47,269 nucleotides of DNA from an uncultured Gammaproteobacteria bacterium (GTDB lineage Bacteria > Pseudomonadota > Gammaproteobacteria > Steroidobacterales > Woeseiaceae): contig CALBPI010000054.1 of the NCBI GenBank assembly GCA_937899415.1, positions 1 to 47,269 on the forward strand, read 5' to 3'. Of this stretch, positions 39,654-47,139 are shown in pieces. The translations under genes were made by a program, and so were the position numbers. Every line of letters starts with the position of its first letter. Position 1 is the first letter of the stretch. A model generated the notes under the pieces. That model was given only the letters and a program-made list of their open reading frames with translations. It made no database searches and was not told where the DNA came from.

Positions 39654-40349
39654 CTAGCACTTACTCTTCCTAGGCCGACCTGGCGCCTTGGATGACACCT
39701 CGCGTCCCGTGCGTTCCTCGATTGTGATTCTGAATGCCTCATCTCCCGTCACCTGGTTACGCTGCAGTGCTCGACGAATCAACGACGCATCATCGTCGCT
39801 GATCCCGGATTGAACAAGCGCTCGATACTCGCTGCTTCGCGATGCCGAGGACTTGCCAAGTGATAGAAAGACAGGATGCCGATCGAGCCATACGTCACTA
39901 GCTAGCCCCGCATTCTGTCTATAGCTCGACCAACGATAGTCTTCTGGAGCTGAGACCATTCGGGCCTTAACAGGGTTGAGTTCAATGTAGCGATAGCACG
40001 CCATCAGATATGCTTCGCTATCGATGAGGCTGGATTTGAACCGGCCCTCCCAAAGCGTGCCGCTTCGTCGTTCTTTTGTGTTTAGAAATCGTGTTTGGCG
40101 GCCCGCAAGTATTCGCATGAACGCCGATACGTCATCTACCCTCCCTGTCGGCATGAGAAGAAGATGTACGTGATTCGTCATCAGGCAATATGCGAACACC
40201 TCGATATCGAGAATCCCGCGCGCTTCACGGATGTTCTGCAGGTAGTAGCAGTAGTCTTTCTCACAGAGAAATACAGGGGATCTATCGTGTCCGCGTTGGA
40301 CAATGTGTAGCGGAACATCCTTCAGGAAGAGCCTGGGGTAACGCGGCAT
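39654..40349 (-). CDS. REP-associated tyrosine transposase (Y1_Tnp, TnpA_REP-like)
   Basis: 231 residues from ATG 40349 (an ATG two codons earlier is possible; the related fragment at 40622 begins MPRYP). The single-strand DNA transposase signature is present: the HuH motif MTNHVHLLLM and the region RYIELNPVKARM with the catalytic Tyr candidate. PRYPRLFLKDVPLHIVQRG is the family N-terminus and the tail is basic (GRPRKSKC). Such proteins mobilise or process REP/BIME palindromes rather than their own gene. It overlaps the upstream extension of the RHS frame and ends 22 bp from its ATG, so transposition may have brought these pieces together. Confidence 0.88.
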   Translation of the reverse strand: MPRYPRLFLKDVPLHIVQRGHDRSPVFLCEKDYCYYLQNIREARGILDIEVFAYCLMTNHVHLLLMPTGRVDDVSAFMRILAGRQTRFLNTKERRSGTLWEGRFKSSLIDSEAYLMACYRYIELNPVKARMVSAPEDYRWSSYRQNAGLASDVWLDRHPVFLSLGKSSASRSSEYRALVQSGISDDDASLIRRALQRNQVTGDEAFRITIEERTGREVSSKAPGRPRKSKC

Positions 40350-40402
40350 GGCCATCGGCAGCGGGGGCTGGGATCAGGCATTGTGTCGCCGGGTTATTGG
40401 TC

Positions 40403-40491
40403 GTGCCTCAACTAAATGCTCGCTTTTTGCTCTCAATCTGCGCTAGCGGTCGAGTGAAAATCTGCGGAAATAGACCTGACGCCTATTTTAT
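40403..40491 (+). repeat. 89-bp direct repeat, copy A (includes one TAGACCTGAC core)
   Basis: Matches 40848-40936 at 445-bp offset with 4 mismatches by eye. Begins GTGCCTCAACTAAATG and ends CTATTTTAT. Contains a variant core (TAGACCTGACGCC, 40471-40483). Confidence 0.82.
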
Positions 40492-40622
40492 TAGACCTGA
40501 CACCTTTTCCTCCGCGCATACTGGTTGTCCTGCTCGCAGAGAAAGACGGGCGATAGGTCGTGCCCACGCTGAACGATGTGTAGGGGAACGCCTCTGATGA
40601 AGAGCCTGGGGTAACGGGGCAT
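40491..40622 (-). pseudogene. 5' remnant of a second REP-associated transposase
   Basis: Translates as MPRYPRLFIRGVPLHIVQRG and ends within VFLCEQDNQYARRKR, nearly the same as the first 37 residues of the full transposase. It then runs into TAGACCTGACACC repeats. It lacks the HuH and Tyr motifs, so it is inactive. Its divergence from the neighbouring copy indicates separate origin rather than very recent duplication. Confidence 0.8.
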
Positions 40623-40847
40623 TGGCGTCGGCGGCGAAGTCGGGACGTTGCATTGTCTCGCCAACGCTCTGGGTCTGTTTCCTCCAAAAGCCCGTCTTTC
40701 AATCCTTATCTGCACCGGCGGTCATGTACCACGCTGGAAAATGGCCCTGTCATCTTTTCTCCAAGCCCAGGTCAAACACCACGCAATTACAATTCATCAT
40801 GATTGATCTCGTGGCAAATAGACCTGACACCTTTTCACCTTTTCATG

Positions 40848-40936
40848 GTGCCTCAACTAAATGTTCGCTTTTTGCTCTCAATCTGCGCTAGCGGTCGAGT
40901 GAGATTCTGCGGAAATAGACCTGACACCTATTTTAT
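40848..40936 (+). repeat. 89-bp direct repeat, copy B (includes one TAGACCTGACACC core)
   Basis: Second copy of the unit at 40403-40491. Its core is at 40916-40928. Further isolated cores lie at 40492-40504, 40819-40831 and 40967-40979, often followed by TTTT or TATTTT. These may be recognition sites of the Y1 transposase. Confidence 0.82.
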
Positions 40937-41052
40937 CTCTTTTCCACACAACGCCTGCTGCGCAAGTAGACCTGACACCTTTTCTCAGTCTCCGCCGCCG
41001 CCAAGCAAAACGCCTGGAGTCTCTTGGTCAGCAGAGGGTTTCAAACACGTGA

Positions 41053-41544
41053 CTAGTGATCCGACTGCGCTGCCGGAAGAATTGCGCAATGCTTGCCGAC
41101 CTCTTCCAGCGCAAAAGCGAGCATGTCGTCAGCAAAGTGCTCAAAGTCTGCCTCGTTATTGAAACACCAGATCTTTCTAACCGTGGTCCAGTTGCGGACT
41201 GCGGTTGCGGACCCGTCTTCCGATAGCTCCAATATCAAGATGATTTGCTCGGCATCCGCCAAGTACGCCGCACTCGAAACGATTATGTCGAAGACTGCAT
41301 TTGCTGGACCCTCGTACTCGTTCGTTACGCCTTGAATACCAGAGACCGTGATCCGAACAAATTCGCCTAGCATCACGCTAGTCTCCGGCCATTCCTCGTA
41401 GGGAATCGGCTTCACCGAGTCGAGATTGGCAATGACCATTGCGCGATTGGGAGCTTCGTTCAGTCGGTCCGAGGCAAGAGCACAAGTTGATAGAAAGACT
41501 GACACAAGCATCGTTGCGAGGAGCCCATAGCGCAGATATCTCAT
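41053..41544 (-). CDS. Exported probable immunity protein
   Basis: 163 residues. A signal peptide (MRYLRYGLLATMLVSVFLST, cleavage near ALASD) precedes a compact alpha/beta body of unknown family (AVFDIIVSSAAYLADAEQII, WCFNNEADFEHFADDMLAFA). The ATG shares one base with the stop of the preceding toxin fragment (TGATG). This matches the order and coupling of polymorphic toxin immunity genes. A periplasmic location would suggest that the toxin acts in the periplasm. Function is inferred from position only. Confidence 0.62.
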   Translation of the reverse strand: MRYLRYGLLATMLVSVFLSTCALASDRLNEAPNRAMVIANLDSVKPIPYEEWPETSVMLGEFVRITVSGIQGVTNEYEGPANAVFDIIVSSAAYLADAEQIILILELSEDGSATAVRNWTTVRKIWCFNNEADFEHFADDMLAFALEEVGKHCAILPAAQSDH

Positions 41545-41894
41545 CAGAATGCCTCCCAAGTCGTTGGCTCACGTCCTTGCACTTCTCTATACACGTTTTG
41601 CCCATTCTGCCTACCCATCTCGTAGTCCGTTCTACCATTCGCAGTAATGGCGAAATTGGGAATCCCATATGCCATGGGAACACCAATATCGCCCGGCCCA
41701 GGCTCCTGGGCAACACCCGCAAACTGGTTCTTGTCGTGAACATGAATTATTGCGACGGCATTCTTTGCAATTGGGTCCACGCCACCCCCACCTTGCCCCC
41801 CTTTTCCAACGCCGCTGACATATAGCTCACCATCCTCCCGCCTACTTAACGCGATAACATATTCGCCATCATAGTTACTATTCGCTCTGGCAAG
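41544..41894 (-). pseudogene. Truncated toxin tip, JAB/DUF4329-like (RHS-associated type)
   Basis: Open in frame from the repeat junction (about 41894) to 41544, 116 residues. The sequence SNYDGEYVIALSRREDGELY, a GGQGGGG linker, AVAIIHVHDK and PGDIGVPMAYGIPNFAIT fits the JAB-like fold of DUF4329/RHS tips (HxH ... S/P-x-x-D). The first His-x-His and the Asp are both present. There is no start or delivery part, because the 5' end is cut exactly where the 613-bp repeat begins. Any expression would need a start inside (GTG near 41780). The following gene is the probable immunity gene. Confidence 0.62.
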
Positions 41895-42217
41895 AGGACA
41901 TGCTCAAGGTCGGCGGCGAGAACGTGGCCGCCGCAGAGATCGAGAGCTTCCTCGCGCGGCATGATGCGGTGAAGATGGCGCAGGTCGTTGGTGTGCCCGA
42001 TACGCGTCTCGGCGAGGTCGCGGCCGCCTTCATCGAGCTCATGCCGGGCGCTAGCGTCGAAGGCCAGGAGCTCATGGACTTCTGCAAGGGCGAGATCGCG
42101 AGCTTCAAGGTGCCGCGCTACGTGCGCTTCGTCACCGAGTGGCCCATGTCCACGAGCAAGATCCAAAAATTCAAACTCAAAGACCAGCTCACCCGAGAAC
42201 TGGAGGCCGCATCATGA
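41895..42217 (+). pseudogene. Acyl-CoA synthetase 3' fragment (duplicate)
   Basis: Encodes the last 107 residues of the synthetase at 35973-37637 (MLKVGGENVAAAEIESF onward) with two visible changes: Ser to Gly and Ala to Thr in VVSVPDARL versus VVGVPDTRL. It lacks the ATP-binding and substrate domains, so it cannot be active. An ATG at 41900 could allow translation of the C-terminal subdomain. Its stop overlaps the ABM copy start as in the parent. Confidence 0.88.
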
Positions 42218-42507
42218 TGTCTTTCGTCGCCACCCTGAACGTGAAAGCCGACCGCGTTGCAGAATTCGAAGCACTGCAAACCAAGCTCACGAACCTGGCC
42301 TACGAACACGAGCCCGACCTCGTGTCCTACCACGTGCTCAAGCAGCAGGAAGCAGACAACGTTTATGTCGTCTACGGCGCATTCAAGAACAAGGCCGCGT
42401 TTGATCACCACATGGGCATCGATTTTCATGACGAGCTGGTGCCGCCCATTCTCGATTGTGTTGAGGGTGAGATGGATTTGAAGTTGTTTGACGGCGTGGC
42501 GCCTTAG
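42214..42507 (+). CDS. ABM-fold protein, copy 2b (duplicate)
   Basis: 97 residues, intact duplicate of the protein at 37634-37927. One residue differs (Asn for Asp in KNKAAFD). Because the third-position changes are many and the protein change is single, selection appears to maintain it. It now heads the path to the metallopeptidase gene, 2 bp downstream, which probably was the original neighbour of the ABM gene before the island arrived. Confidence 0.88.
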   Translation: MMSFVATLNVKADRVAEFEALQTKLTNLAYEHEPDLVSYHVLKQQEADNVYVVYGAFKNKAAFDHHMGIDFHDELVPPILDCVEGEMDLKLFDGVAP

Positions 42508-42509
42508 CT

Positions 42510-43214
42510 TTGCGCCGTATCGCGTGCGCACTGATCGCGGGCTGGAGTTGCGCGGGCGCACTGTACGCCGCTGACGATGCGTTTGAGTTTGTACTCAACG
42601 ACGGCCTGACGCCCCAGCATACTGCGCACCTGCGCAAGGCGCTCGACGATAACTACGACCGCATACTCTCAAGCCTGGGCCTAACATCGATCCCCACGGT
42701 AACTGTCCGGATCTGGCGCGACGAAGAGGCCTACCAATCCGCAATGGAGCAATCACTCGGGTCCCGGGCGCCGGGATCTCGCGGTTACGCGTTTGGCCAA
42801 CGTGAACTTCGCTTGCTCTATCACACACGACTTTCAGCGCAACGCGAAGCAGTGCACGAGTTTGCCCACGTCGCGTCACTCAACATCAATCCCGACTTGG
42901 GCAACAACCCACGCTGGCTCTGGGAAGCCGTGGCGATCTACCTCGCTGGTGAATACGTGGACCCCGCCAGGAGCGGGTTCTTCGATGACGGTGCCTGCCC
43001 GACGCTTGAGCAGCTGAACGCCCCCTTTGATCGGGGCGGCACCATCTACGCCACCGGATACCTGCTGGTCGATTTCATTGAAAAGCGCTGGGGCTTTGCG
43101 AAGGTCGTCGATCTCATTCGCTCGAACGGTGATCTTCAGGAGACGCTGGGTGTGAGCAGCGCCGAATTCGAGCAAGCGTGGTGTGAGTCTGTTCAAGAGG
43201 CGCTGGGGCGTTAG
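42510..43214 (+). CDS. Exported gluzincin metallopeptidase (peptidase MA-like)
   Basis: 234 residues with a Sec signal (IACALIAGWSCAGALYAADD). Zinc motif His116-Glu117-x-x-His120 in AVHEFAHVASLNI, with a downstream Glu139 in WLWEAVAIYLAGEYV as likely third ligand. This matches peptidase MA-like (DUF2268/collagenase-type) domains. A short folded C-terminus (YATGYLLVDFIEKRWGFAKV) is normal for the group. The start is TTG at 42510, 2 bp after the ABM stop; no clear ribosome binding site, so coupling is probable. Likely a periplasmic protease of unknown substrate. Confidence 0.8.
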   Translation: MRRIACALIAGWSCAGALYAADDAFEFVLNDGLTPQHTAHLRKALDDNYDRILSSLGLTSIPTVTVRIWRDEEAYQSAMEQSLGSRAPGSRGYAFGQRELRLLYHTRLSAQREAVHEFAHVASLNINPDLGNNPRWLWEAVAIYLAGEYVDPARSGFFDDGACPTLEQLNAPFDRGGTIYATGYLLVDFIEKRWGFAKVVDLIRSNGDLQETLGVSSAEFEQAWCESVQEALGR

Positions 43215-43366
43215 CGCTATCGCATCGCGACTCCCGTATCCTGCGTCACAGCAGTGAGGCAAACTTCCCGAGCTTCCGTGTAACCAATTCCCGATCTTGG
43301 CGCTATAAGCACAGGAAACCACTTGTTGTGTCGCGGCCGAGTGCCGCTCGTGCCAGGTACCCCCCG

Positions 43367-44326
43367 ATGCGTATAGCCAAGACCCTCACCTCAACCGTCA
43401 AGCTGATGCCAGCCACTGCCTGCTTGCTGCTCGCGCTCTGGAGCTGCTCCGGCGCACTCTCGGCCACCAAGAGCGACGCCAAAGAAATGAGCACCTGCCC
43501 CGCTTGCCCCGAGGTGGTGCAGATCGAAGGCGGCACGTTTCTACTCGGCTCGCCCGTCGACGAATCCGGCCATGTCGAGGACGAAGGCCCTCAGCAACGC
43601 ATCACCGTCGCACCGTTTGCCGTATCGCGATTCGAGATCACCATCGCCCAGTACGCAGCCTTCGTTGGCGCGACGGGTTACGACGCCGACGCACGCTGCC
43701 TCGTCATGGGCGAGAACGGCTCCTGGAACTATGACCCGGAGGCGTCCTGGCGTAACCCCGGCTTTGAACAGGACAGCAACCATCCCGTGGTCTGCGTAAA
43801 CTGGAATGATGTGAACGCCTACATCACCTGGCTCAACAACCAATCGCCCGATCGCCAATTCCGATTGCTGTCAGAAAGCGAGTGGGAATACGCGGCGCGC
43901 AGTGGTTCTACGACGCCGTACTGGTGGGGCGATGTAGAGGACGACTTCTGCCAGCACACCAACGGTGCCGATGTCACAGCACGCGCGGCATACCCTGGTT
44001 GGCCGCGAACCGGCAATTGCGATGACGGTTTCCTGTACACCGCGCCAGTCGGGCATTTCGGAAGCCCGAACGGCTTCGGCGTCGAAGACATGGTCGGCAA
44101 CGTCTGGGAGTGGGTCGCTGATTGCTATGTCGACAACTACAGCAGGCATCCCAAGGACGGCAAGCCCGTCATATGCGAGGACTGCGACAAGGGCGTGTTT
44201 CGCGGTGGCGCCTGGGGCGACCACGGGTCGTTCTATCTGCGGACGGCCTACCGCGGCGCCTGGGACCGATCGATGTCGTTTTCGAACATTGGCTTTCGCG
44301 TGGCGGTATCGAGGGATAGCAACTAG
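43367..44326 (+). CDS. Lipoprotein/exported SUMF1-FGE fold protein without catalytic Cys pair
   Basis: 319 residues. A signal peptide (MRIAKTLTSTVKLMPATACL, LALWSCSG) with a lipobox-like SCSG precedes a C-type lectin-like FGE-sulfatase domain. Typical parts are VQIEGGTFLLGSPVDESGH, VSRFEITIAQYAAFV, RLLSESEWEYAARSG, GVEDMVGNVWEWVADCY and VFRGGAWGDHGSFYLRTAYR. In true formylglycine-generating enzymes the last segment carries two Cys; here none is present there, so sulfatase activation is unlikely. No sulfatase gene is nearby. Role unknown. Confidence 0.88.
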   Translation: MRIAKTLTSTVKLMPATACLLLALWSCSGALSATKSDAKEMSTCPACPEVVQIEGGTFLLGSPVDESGHVEDEGPQQRITVAPFAVSRFEITIAQYAAFVGATGYDADARCLVMGENGSWNYDPEASWRNPGFEQDSNHPVVCVNWNDVNAYITWLNNQSPDRQFRLLSESEWEYAARSGSTTPYWWGDVEDDFCQHTNGADVTARAAYPGWPRTGNCDDGFLYTAPVGHFGSPNGFGVEDMVGNVWEWVADCYVDNYSRHPKDGKPVICEDCDKGVFRGGAWGDHGSFYLRTAYRGAWDRSMSFSNIGFRVAVSRDSN

Positions 44327-44344
44327 CGAAGGGCCACCGTCTTT

Positions 44345-44380
44345 GTGAGTCCGCGAAGCGAGCGCGGCAATCTGTCAACC
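44345..44380. repeat. Partial copy of the 46565 MITE-like repeat
   Basis: GAGTCCGCGAAGCGAGCGCG resembles GAGCCCGCAAAGCGGGCGCG of the palindrome near 46575. The right half is not recognisable, so it is a fragment. It lies just after the FGE-fold gene. Confidence 0.5.
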
Positions 44381-44577
44381 AGCGCACCGTTTCTCACCGA
44401 ACGCAGTGGCCGTTGGAATGGGTTGTTCATGCGCGCTTCGTGCACCATCCCGGCAGCGCGCGCACCGAAACCGGGCGATGTTCCGGACAACTGAGTCATA
44501 ACCCGTTGATTTCCGCCTGTCATCACTTGGCATAGCTCTTGAATTAGCAACTTGATGCACTGGGTGGGTACAACGGG

Positions 44578-45417
44578 GTGACTACGGCGGCATGGTTCGA
44601 CCTGCTGCCATTGTTCGCCGCACTAATGGCAGCGGGTGCTATCGCGGGACTGTCCGCGGGTCTGTTTGGTGTCGGTGGTGGCTTTGTCGTCGTGCCCGCA
44701 CTGCTTGTCGCCTTTGGTGCCGCACTCGAGGGCGGCGCCAGCGGCCTCTACGTCGCTGTCGGCACATCGCTAGCCACCATCATCGTGACTTCCGTCCGCG
44801 CCGTGCAGGCGCACGACAAGCGCGGCTCCGTGGACTTCAGCATCCTCAAGACATGGGCACCGTGGGTGTTCATTGGCGTGCTCGGCGGTCTCGCGGTAAC
44901 TGCAGTTGTCGAGACGCAAACACTGATAATGACCTTTGCCGTTGGCGTTTTGCTCTACGCGTTTTACTTCCTGCGGCCCAAGTTCGTCGTTGTAAAGGAG
45001 CAGTACTTCGCGTTGCCCACAGGCGCCGGCCGCGCCGTGCTGGCATCCGGCCTTGGCGGTTTCTCGGCACTGCTCGGCATCGGCGGCGGCACGCCATTCG
45101 TCGTGACGATGGTGGTTTGTGGTCGACCCGTGCACCAGGCCGTTGGCACCGCGGCCGGTGTGGGTTTTCTCATTGCAGTGCCTGGCACGATCGGTTTCGC
45201 TCTGATGGGCATCGGGCAGGCTGACCTGCCGCCGGGTTCGATTGGCTACGTCAATCTGCCGGCATTCGCGGCCATCGCTATCGTCTCCCTATTTACCGCA
45301 CCACTGGGGGCCAGGCTGGCCCACAGCCTTAATGAACTGCATCTGCGCCGAGCGTTCGGGGTTTACCTGCTGCTCGTTTCCGGCCTGATGCTGAGCAAGT
45401 ACTTCTCGGTGTCCTGA
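44578..45417 (+). CDS. TauE/SafE-family membrane permease
   Basis: 279 residues with about eight transmembrane helices and the repeated glycine-rich segments of the family: GLSAGLFGVGGGFVVVPALL in the first half and GGFSALLGIGGGTPFVVTMV in the second. These proteins export sulfite, sulfoacetate or related anions, but the group is broad. The start is a GTG at 44578 with a weak ribosome binding site. The Tat-exported aminotransferase gene starts 31 bp after the stop. No taurine or sulfonate genes are in sight. Confidence 0.88.
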   Translation: MTTAAWFDLLPLFAALMAAGAIAGLSAGLFGVGGGFVVVPALLVAFGAALEGGASGLYVAVGTSLATIIVTSVRAVQAHDKRGSVDFSILKTWAPWVFIGVLGGLAVTAVVETQTLIMTFAVGVLLYAFYFLRPKFVVVKEQYFALPTGAGRAVLASGLGGFSALLGIGGGTPFVVTMVVCGRPVHQAVGTAAGVGFLIAVPGTIGFALMGIGQADLPPGSIGYVNLPAFAAIAIVSLFTAPLGARLAHSLNELHLRRAFGVYLLLVSGLMLSKYFSVS

Positions 45418-45448
45418 CGACACCAGCGCACTGACTCGGGGGTCTCTC

Positions 45449-46564
45449 ATGCTGTCCAGACGCAACTTCCTCGGCGGGTCCGCCGCCGCACTGTCACTCA
45501 TCGCATCGCCACCCGCATTGGCTCGCGTGCTCTACGGTCCTGCGGATGGGGTCGCCAAGCTCAATGCCAACGAAAACCCCTACGGGCCGAGCCCCATGGC
45601 CATCAAGGCGATGACCGAGGCGGTTCGGAAAGGCGCCTATTACGTCGGTCCTTCTGTAACAACGTTGCTGTCGATGCTCTCCGAGCGATTCGATATCCCT
45701 GTCGAGCAGATCTCGTTGAGCTCGGGGTCCAGTGGCGCGCTCAGCAGTCTGGCAAGCGCCAAGCTCAAGGAAGGCAACGTTCTTGGGCCCGACTTGTTCT
45801 GGGACACGACCACACGCTTCGCGATGCGTCAGGGCGGCGAGCTCAAACGCACCGCGAAGACAGCGGACCTGGGAATCGACCTCGACGCTTTGTATGCGTC
45901 GATCACGCCCGATATCGCCATGGTGCAGATCTGCAACCCCAACAATCCGACTGGCATGTTGCTAGACGCCGATGCGCTGCGCGCGTTCTGCATCAAGGCC
46001 AGCAAGAAATGCACGGTGCTCGTCGACGAGGCCTACAACGAAATCACGGATGACCCGCAAGGCAACTCCATGATCGATCTCGTGCGCGCCGGTCACGACG
46101 TCGTGGTCGCGCGCACCTTCTCCAAGATCTACGGAATGGCCGGGATGCGTGTCGGCTACATGATGGCCACACCTGAGACGACCGAAAAAATGCGTCGCTT
46201 CAGCGACGGCAACTACAACCTGAATCAGGCCGGCGTGGCGGGCGCGATTGCGAGTCTTGAAGATGAAGCGTTCGTCACCTACTCGCGAGGCAAGATCGTT
46301 GAAGCGCGCGAAATGATTATGGCTGCCGCGACCAAGAACGGCCTGCAGGTGGCACCGTCAGCAACGAGCTTTGTATTTGTCGATCTGGGAGGCACCAACG
46401 CCGAAGTGTTCCGCCAAAAAATGGCAGCGCAGCGCGTTCTCATCCGGGGCATTTATCAGGACTACACAAGCTGGTCTCGCGTCAGCGCGGGAAGACTCGA
46501 GGACGTGGAGCGGTATGTGGCCGCGCTGCCGTTGGTTCTGGAGTCCATTTCGAATAACGCATAG
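45449..46564 (+). CDS. Tat-exported PLP-dependent aminotransferase (class I/II fold)
   Basis: 371 residues. It begins MLSRRNFLGGSAAALSLIAS, a twin-arginine signal (S-R-R-N-F-L), cleaved near ALA. The rest is a complete fold-type I aminotransferase like histidinol-phosphate aminotransferase: LNANENPYGPSP, ICNPNNPTGML, VLVDEAYNEI and the Schiff-base Lys in RTFSKIYGMAGMRVGY. A Tat signal implies folding with its cofactor before export, so it should act in the periplasm. Substrate unknown. It follows the TauE/SafE gene and may share its transcript. Confidence 0.88.
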   Translation: MLSRRNFLGGSAAALSLIASPPALARVLYGPADGVAKLNANENPYGPSPMAIKAMTEAVRKGAYYVGPSVTTLLSMLSERFDIPVEQISLSSGSSGALSSLASAKLKEGNVLGPDLFWDTTTRFAMRQGGELKRTAKTADLGIDLDALYASITPDIAMVQICNPNNPTGMLLDADALRAFCIKASKKCTVLVDEAYNEITDDPQGNSMIDLVRAGHDVVVARTFSKIYGMAGMRVGYMMATPETTEKMRRFSDGNYNLNQAGVAGAIASLEDEAFVTYSRGKIVEAREMIMAAATKNGLQVAPSATSFVFVDLGGTNAEVFRQKMAAQRVLIRGIYQDYTSWSRVSAGRLEDVERYVAALPLVLESISNNA

Positions 46565-46660
46565 CCGTCATTGCGAGCCCGCAAAGCGGGCGCGGCAAAC
46601 TCCGAACGCTGTCGCATGGCCGATGAGATCGCCGCGTCGCTGCGCGACTCGCGATGACGG
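46565..46660. repeat. MITE-like palindromic element (96 bp)
   Basis: Imperfect palindrome with termini CCGTCATTGCGAG and CTCGCGATGACGG (12 of 13 paired). It starts directly after the aminotransferase stop. The sequence pattern GTCATTGCGAG...CTCGCxATGAC is found widely in proteobacterial intergenic regions. It could form a stem and act as transcript end or mRNA stabiliser. Confidence 0.7.
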
Positions 46661-46693
46661 GACAGCACACTTACGCGACCGGTAATAACAGAG

Positions 46694-47092
46694 CTAATCC
46701 GCTATCGGCGGGTTCTGTCTTGCCAGCAAGTCGAATCGCCGACTGAGCTTCCAAACCTCGATGTCGTTGCAGCCCTTCTCGGAAATGACTGCGTCGACTT
46801 TGACCCGCGCCTCCGATTCAACCTCGACCAACGCGGCTCCGGCCTCAGCCTCGGTGACCGTCTCGAGCAGCGCGTCGAGGGCGCGTTCCCGAGCATAAGC
46901 CACGTTGCGCTCGAAGCGCTTCGCGTTCTCGGACTTATCCATGCCACAAACGCTGACCGCGTGTTCGGCACCCACATGCTGGCCGTAGATGAAGTCACGT
47001 TCCAAGCGGTAACTGTTCTTGGACACGGCCCAGACTTCGAATCCGACGTAGGCGGCGACGAACAGTAGAAAAGCGAAAGTCCCTGGTTTCAT
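46694..47092 (-). CDS. Membrane-anchored protein of unknown function
   Basis: 132 residues. One N-terminal hydrophobic helix (TFAFLLFVAAYVGFEVWAV) and a periplasmic, mostly helical domain with two Cys (VCGMDKSE and KGCNDIEVW), possibly a disulfide. The middle (ALDALLETVTEAEAGAALVE) is rich in Glu/Ala. No family was recognised. It converges on the aminotransferase gene across the MITE-like element. Confidence 0.7.
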   Translation of the reverse strand: MKPGTFAFLLFVAAYVGFEVWAVSKNSYRLERDFIYGQHVGAEHAVSVCGMDKSENAKRFERNVAYARERALDALLETVTEAEAGAALVEVESEARVKVDAVISEKGCNDIEVWKLSRRFDLLARQNPPIAD

Positions 47093-47139
47093 GACGTGGC
47101 CTGCTTCGAGGTGTCTTGGAGTTCGCCACCATTATCGAC

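Larger units (their letters stand above)
40356..41052. other. Gene-poor repeat region beside the transposase
   Basis: About 700 bp with no intact gene. It holds the transposase remnant, two 89-bp repeats and five 13-bp cores. The cores are irregularly spaced and contain no strict CRISPR spacing. The remainder (40630-40800) shows nothing recognisable. Confidence 0.65.
41895..42507 (+). repeat. 613-bp direct repeat, right copy
   Basis: Second copy of 37315-37927, at 4,580-bp offset. Both boundaries are sharp: the left end abuts the toxin fragment and the right end coincides with the ABM stop codon (CCTTAG). Confidence 0.93.

Noticed and set aside
40403-40979. Possible CRISPR array
   Set aside because: Repeats are 13 bp with irregular distances of about 20, 330, 100 and 50 bp, there are no uniform spacers, and no cas genes are present.
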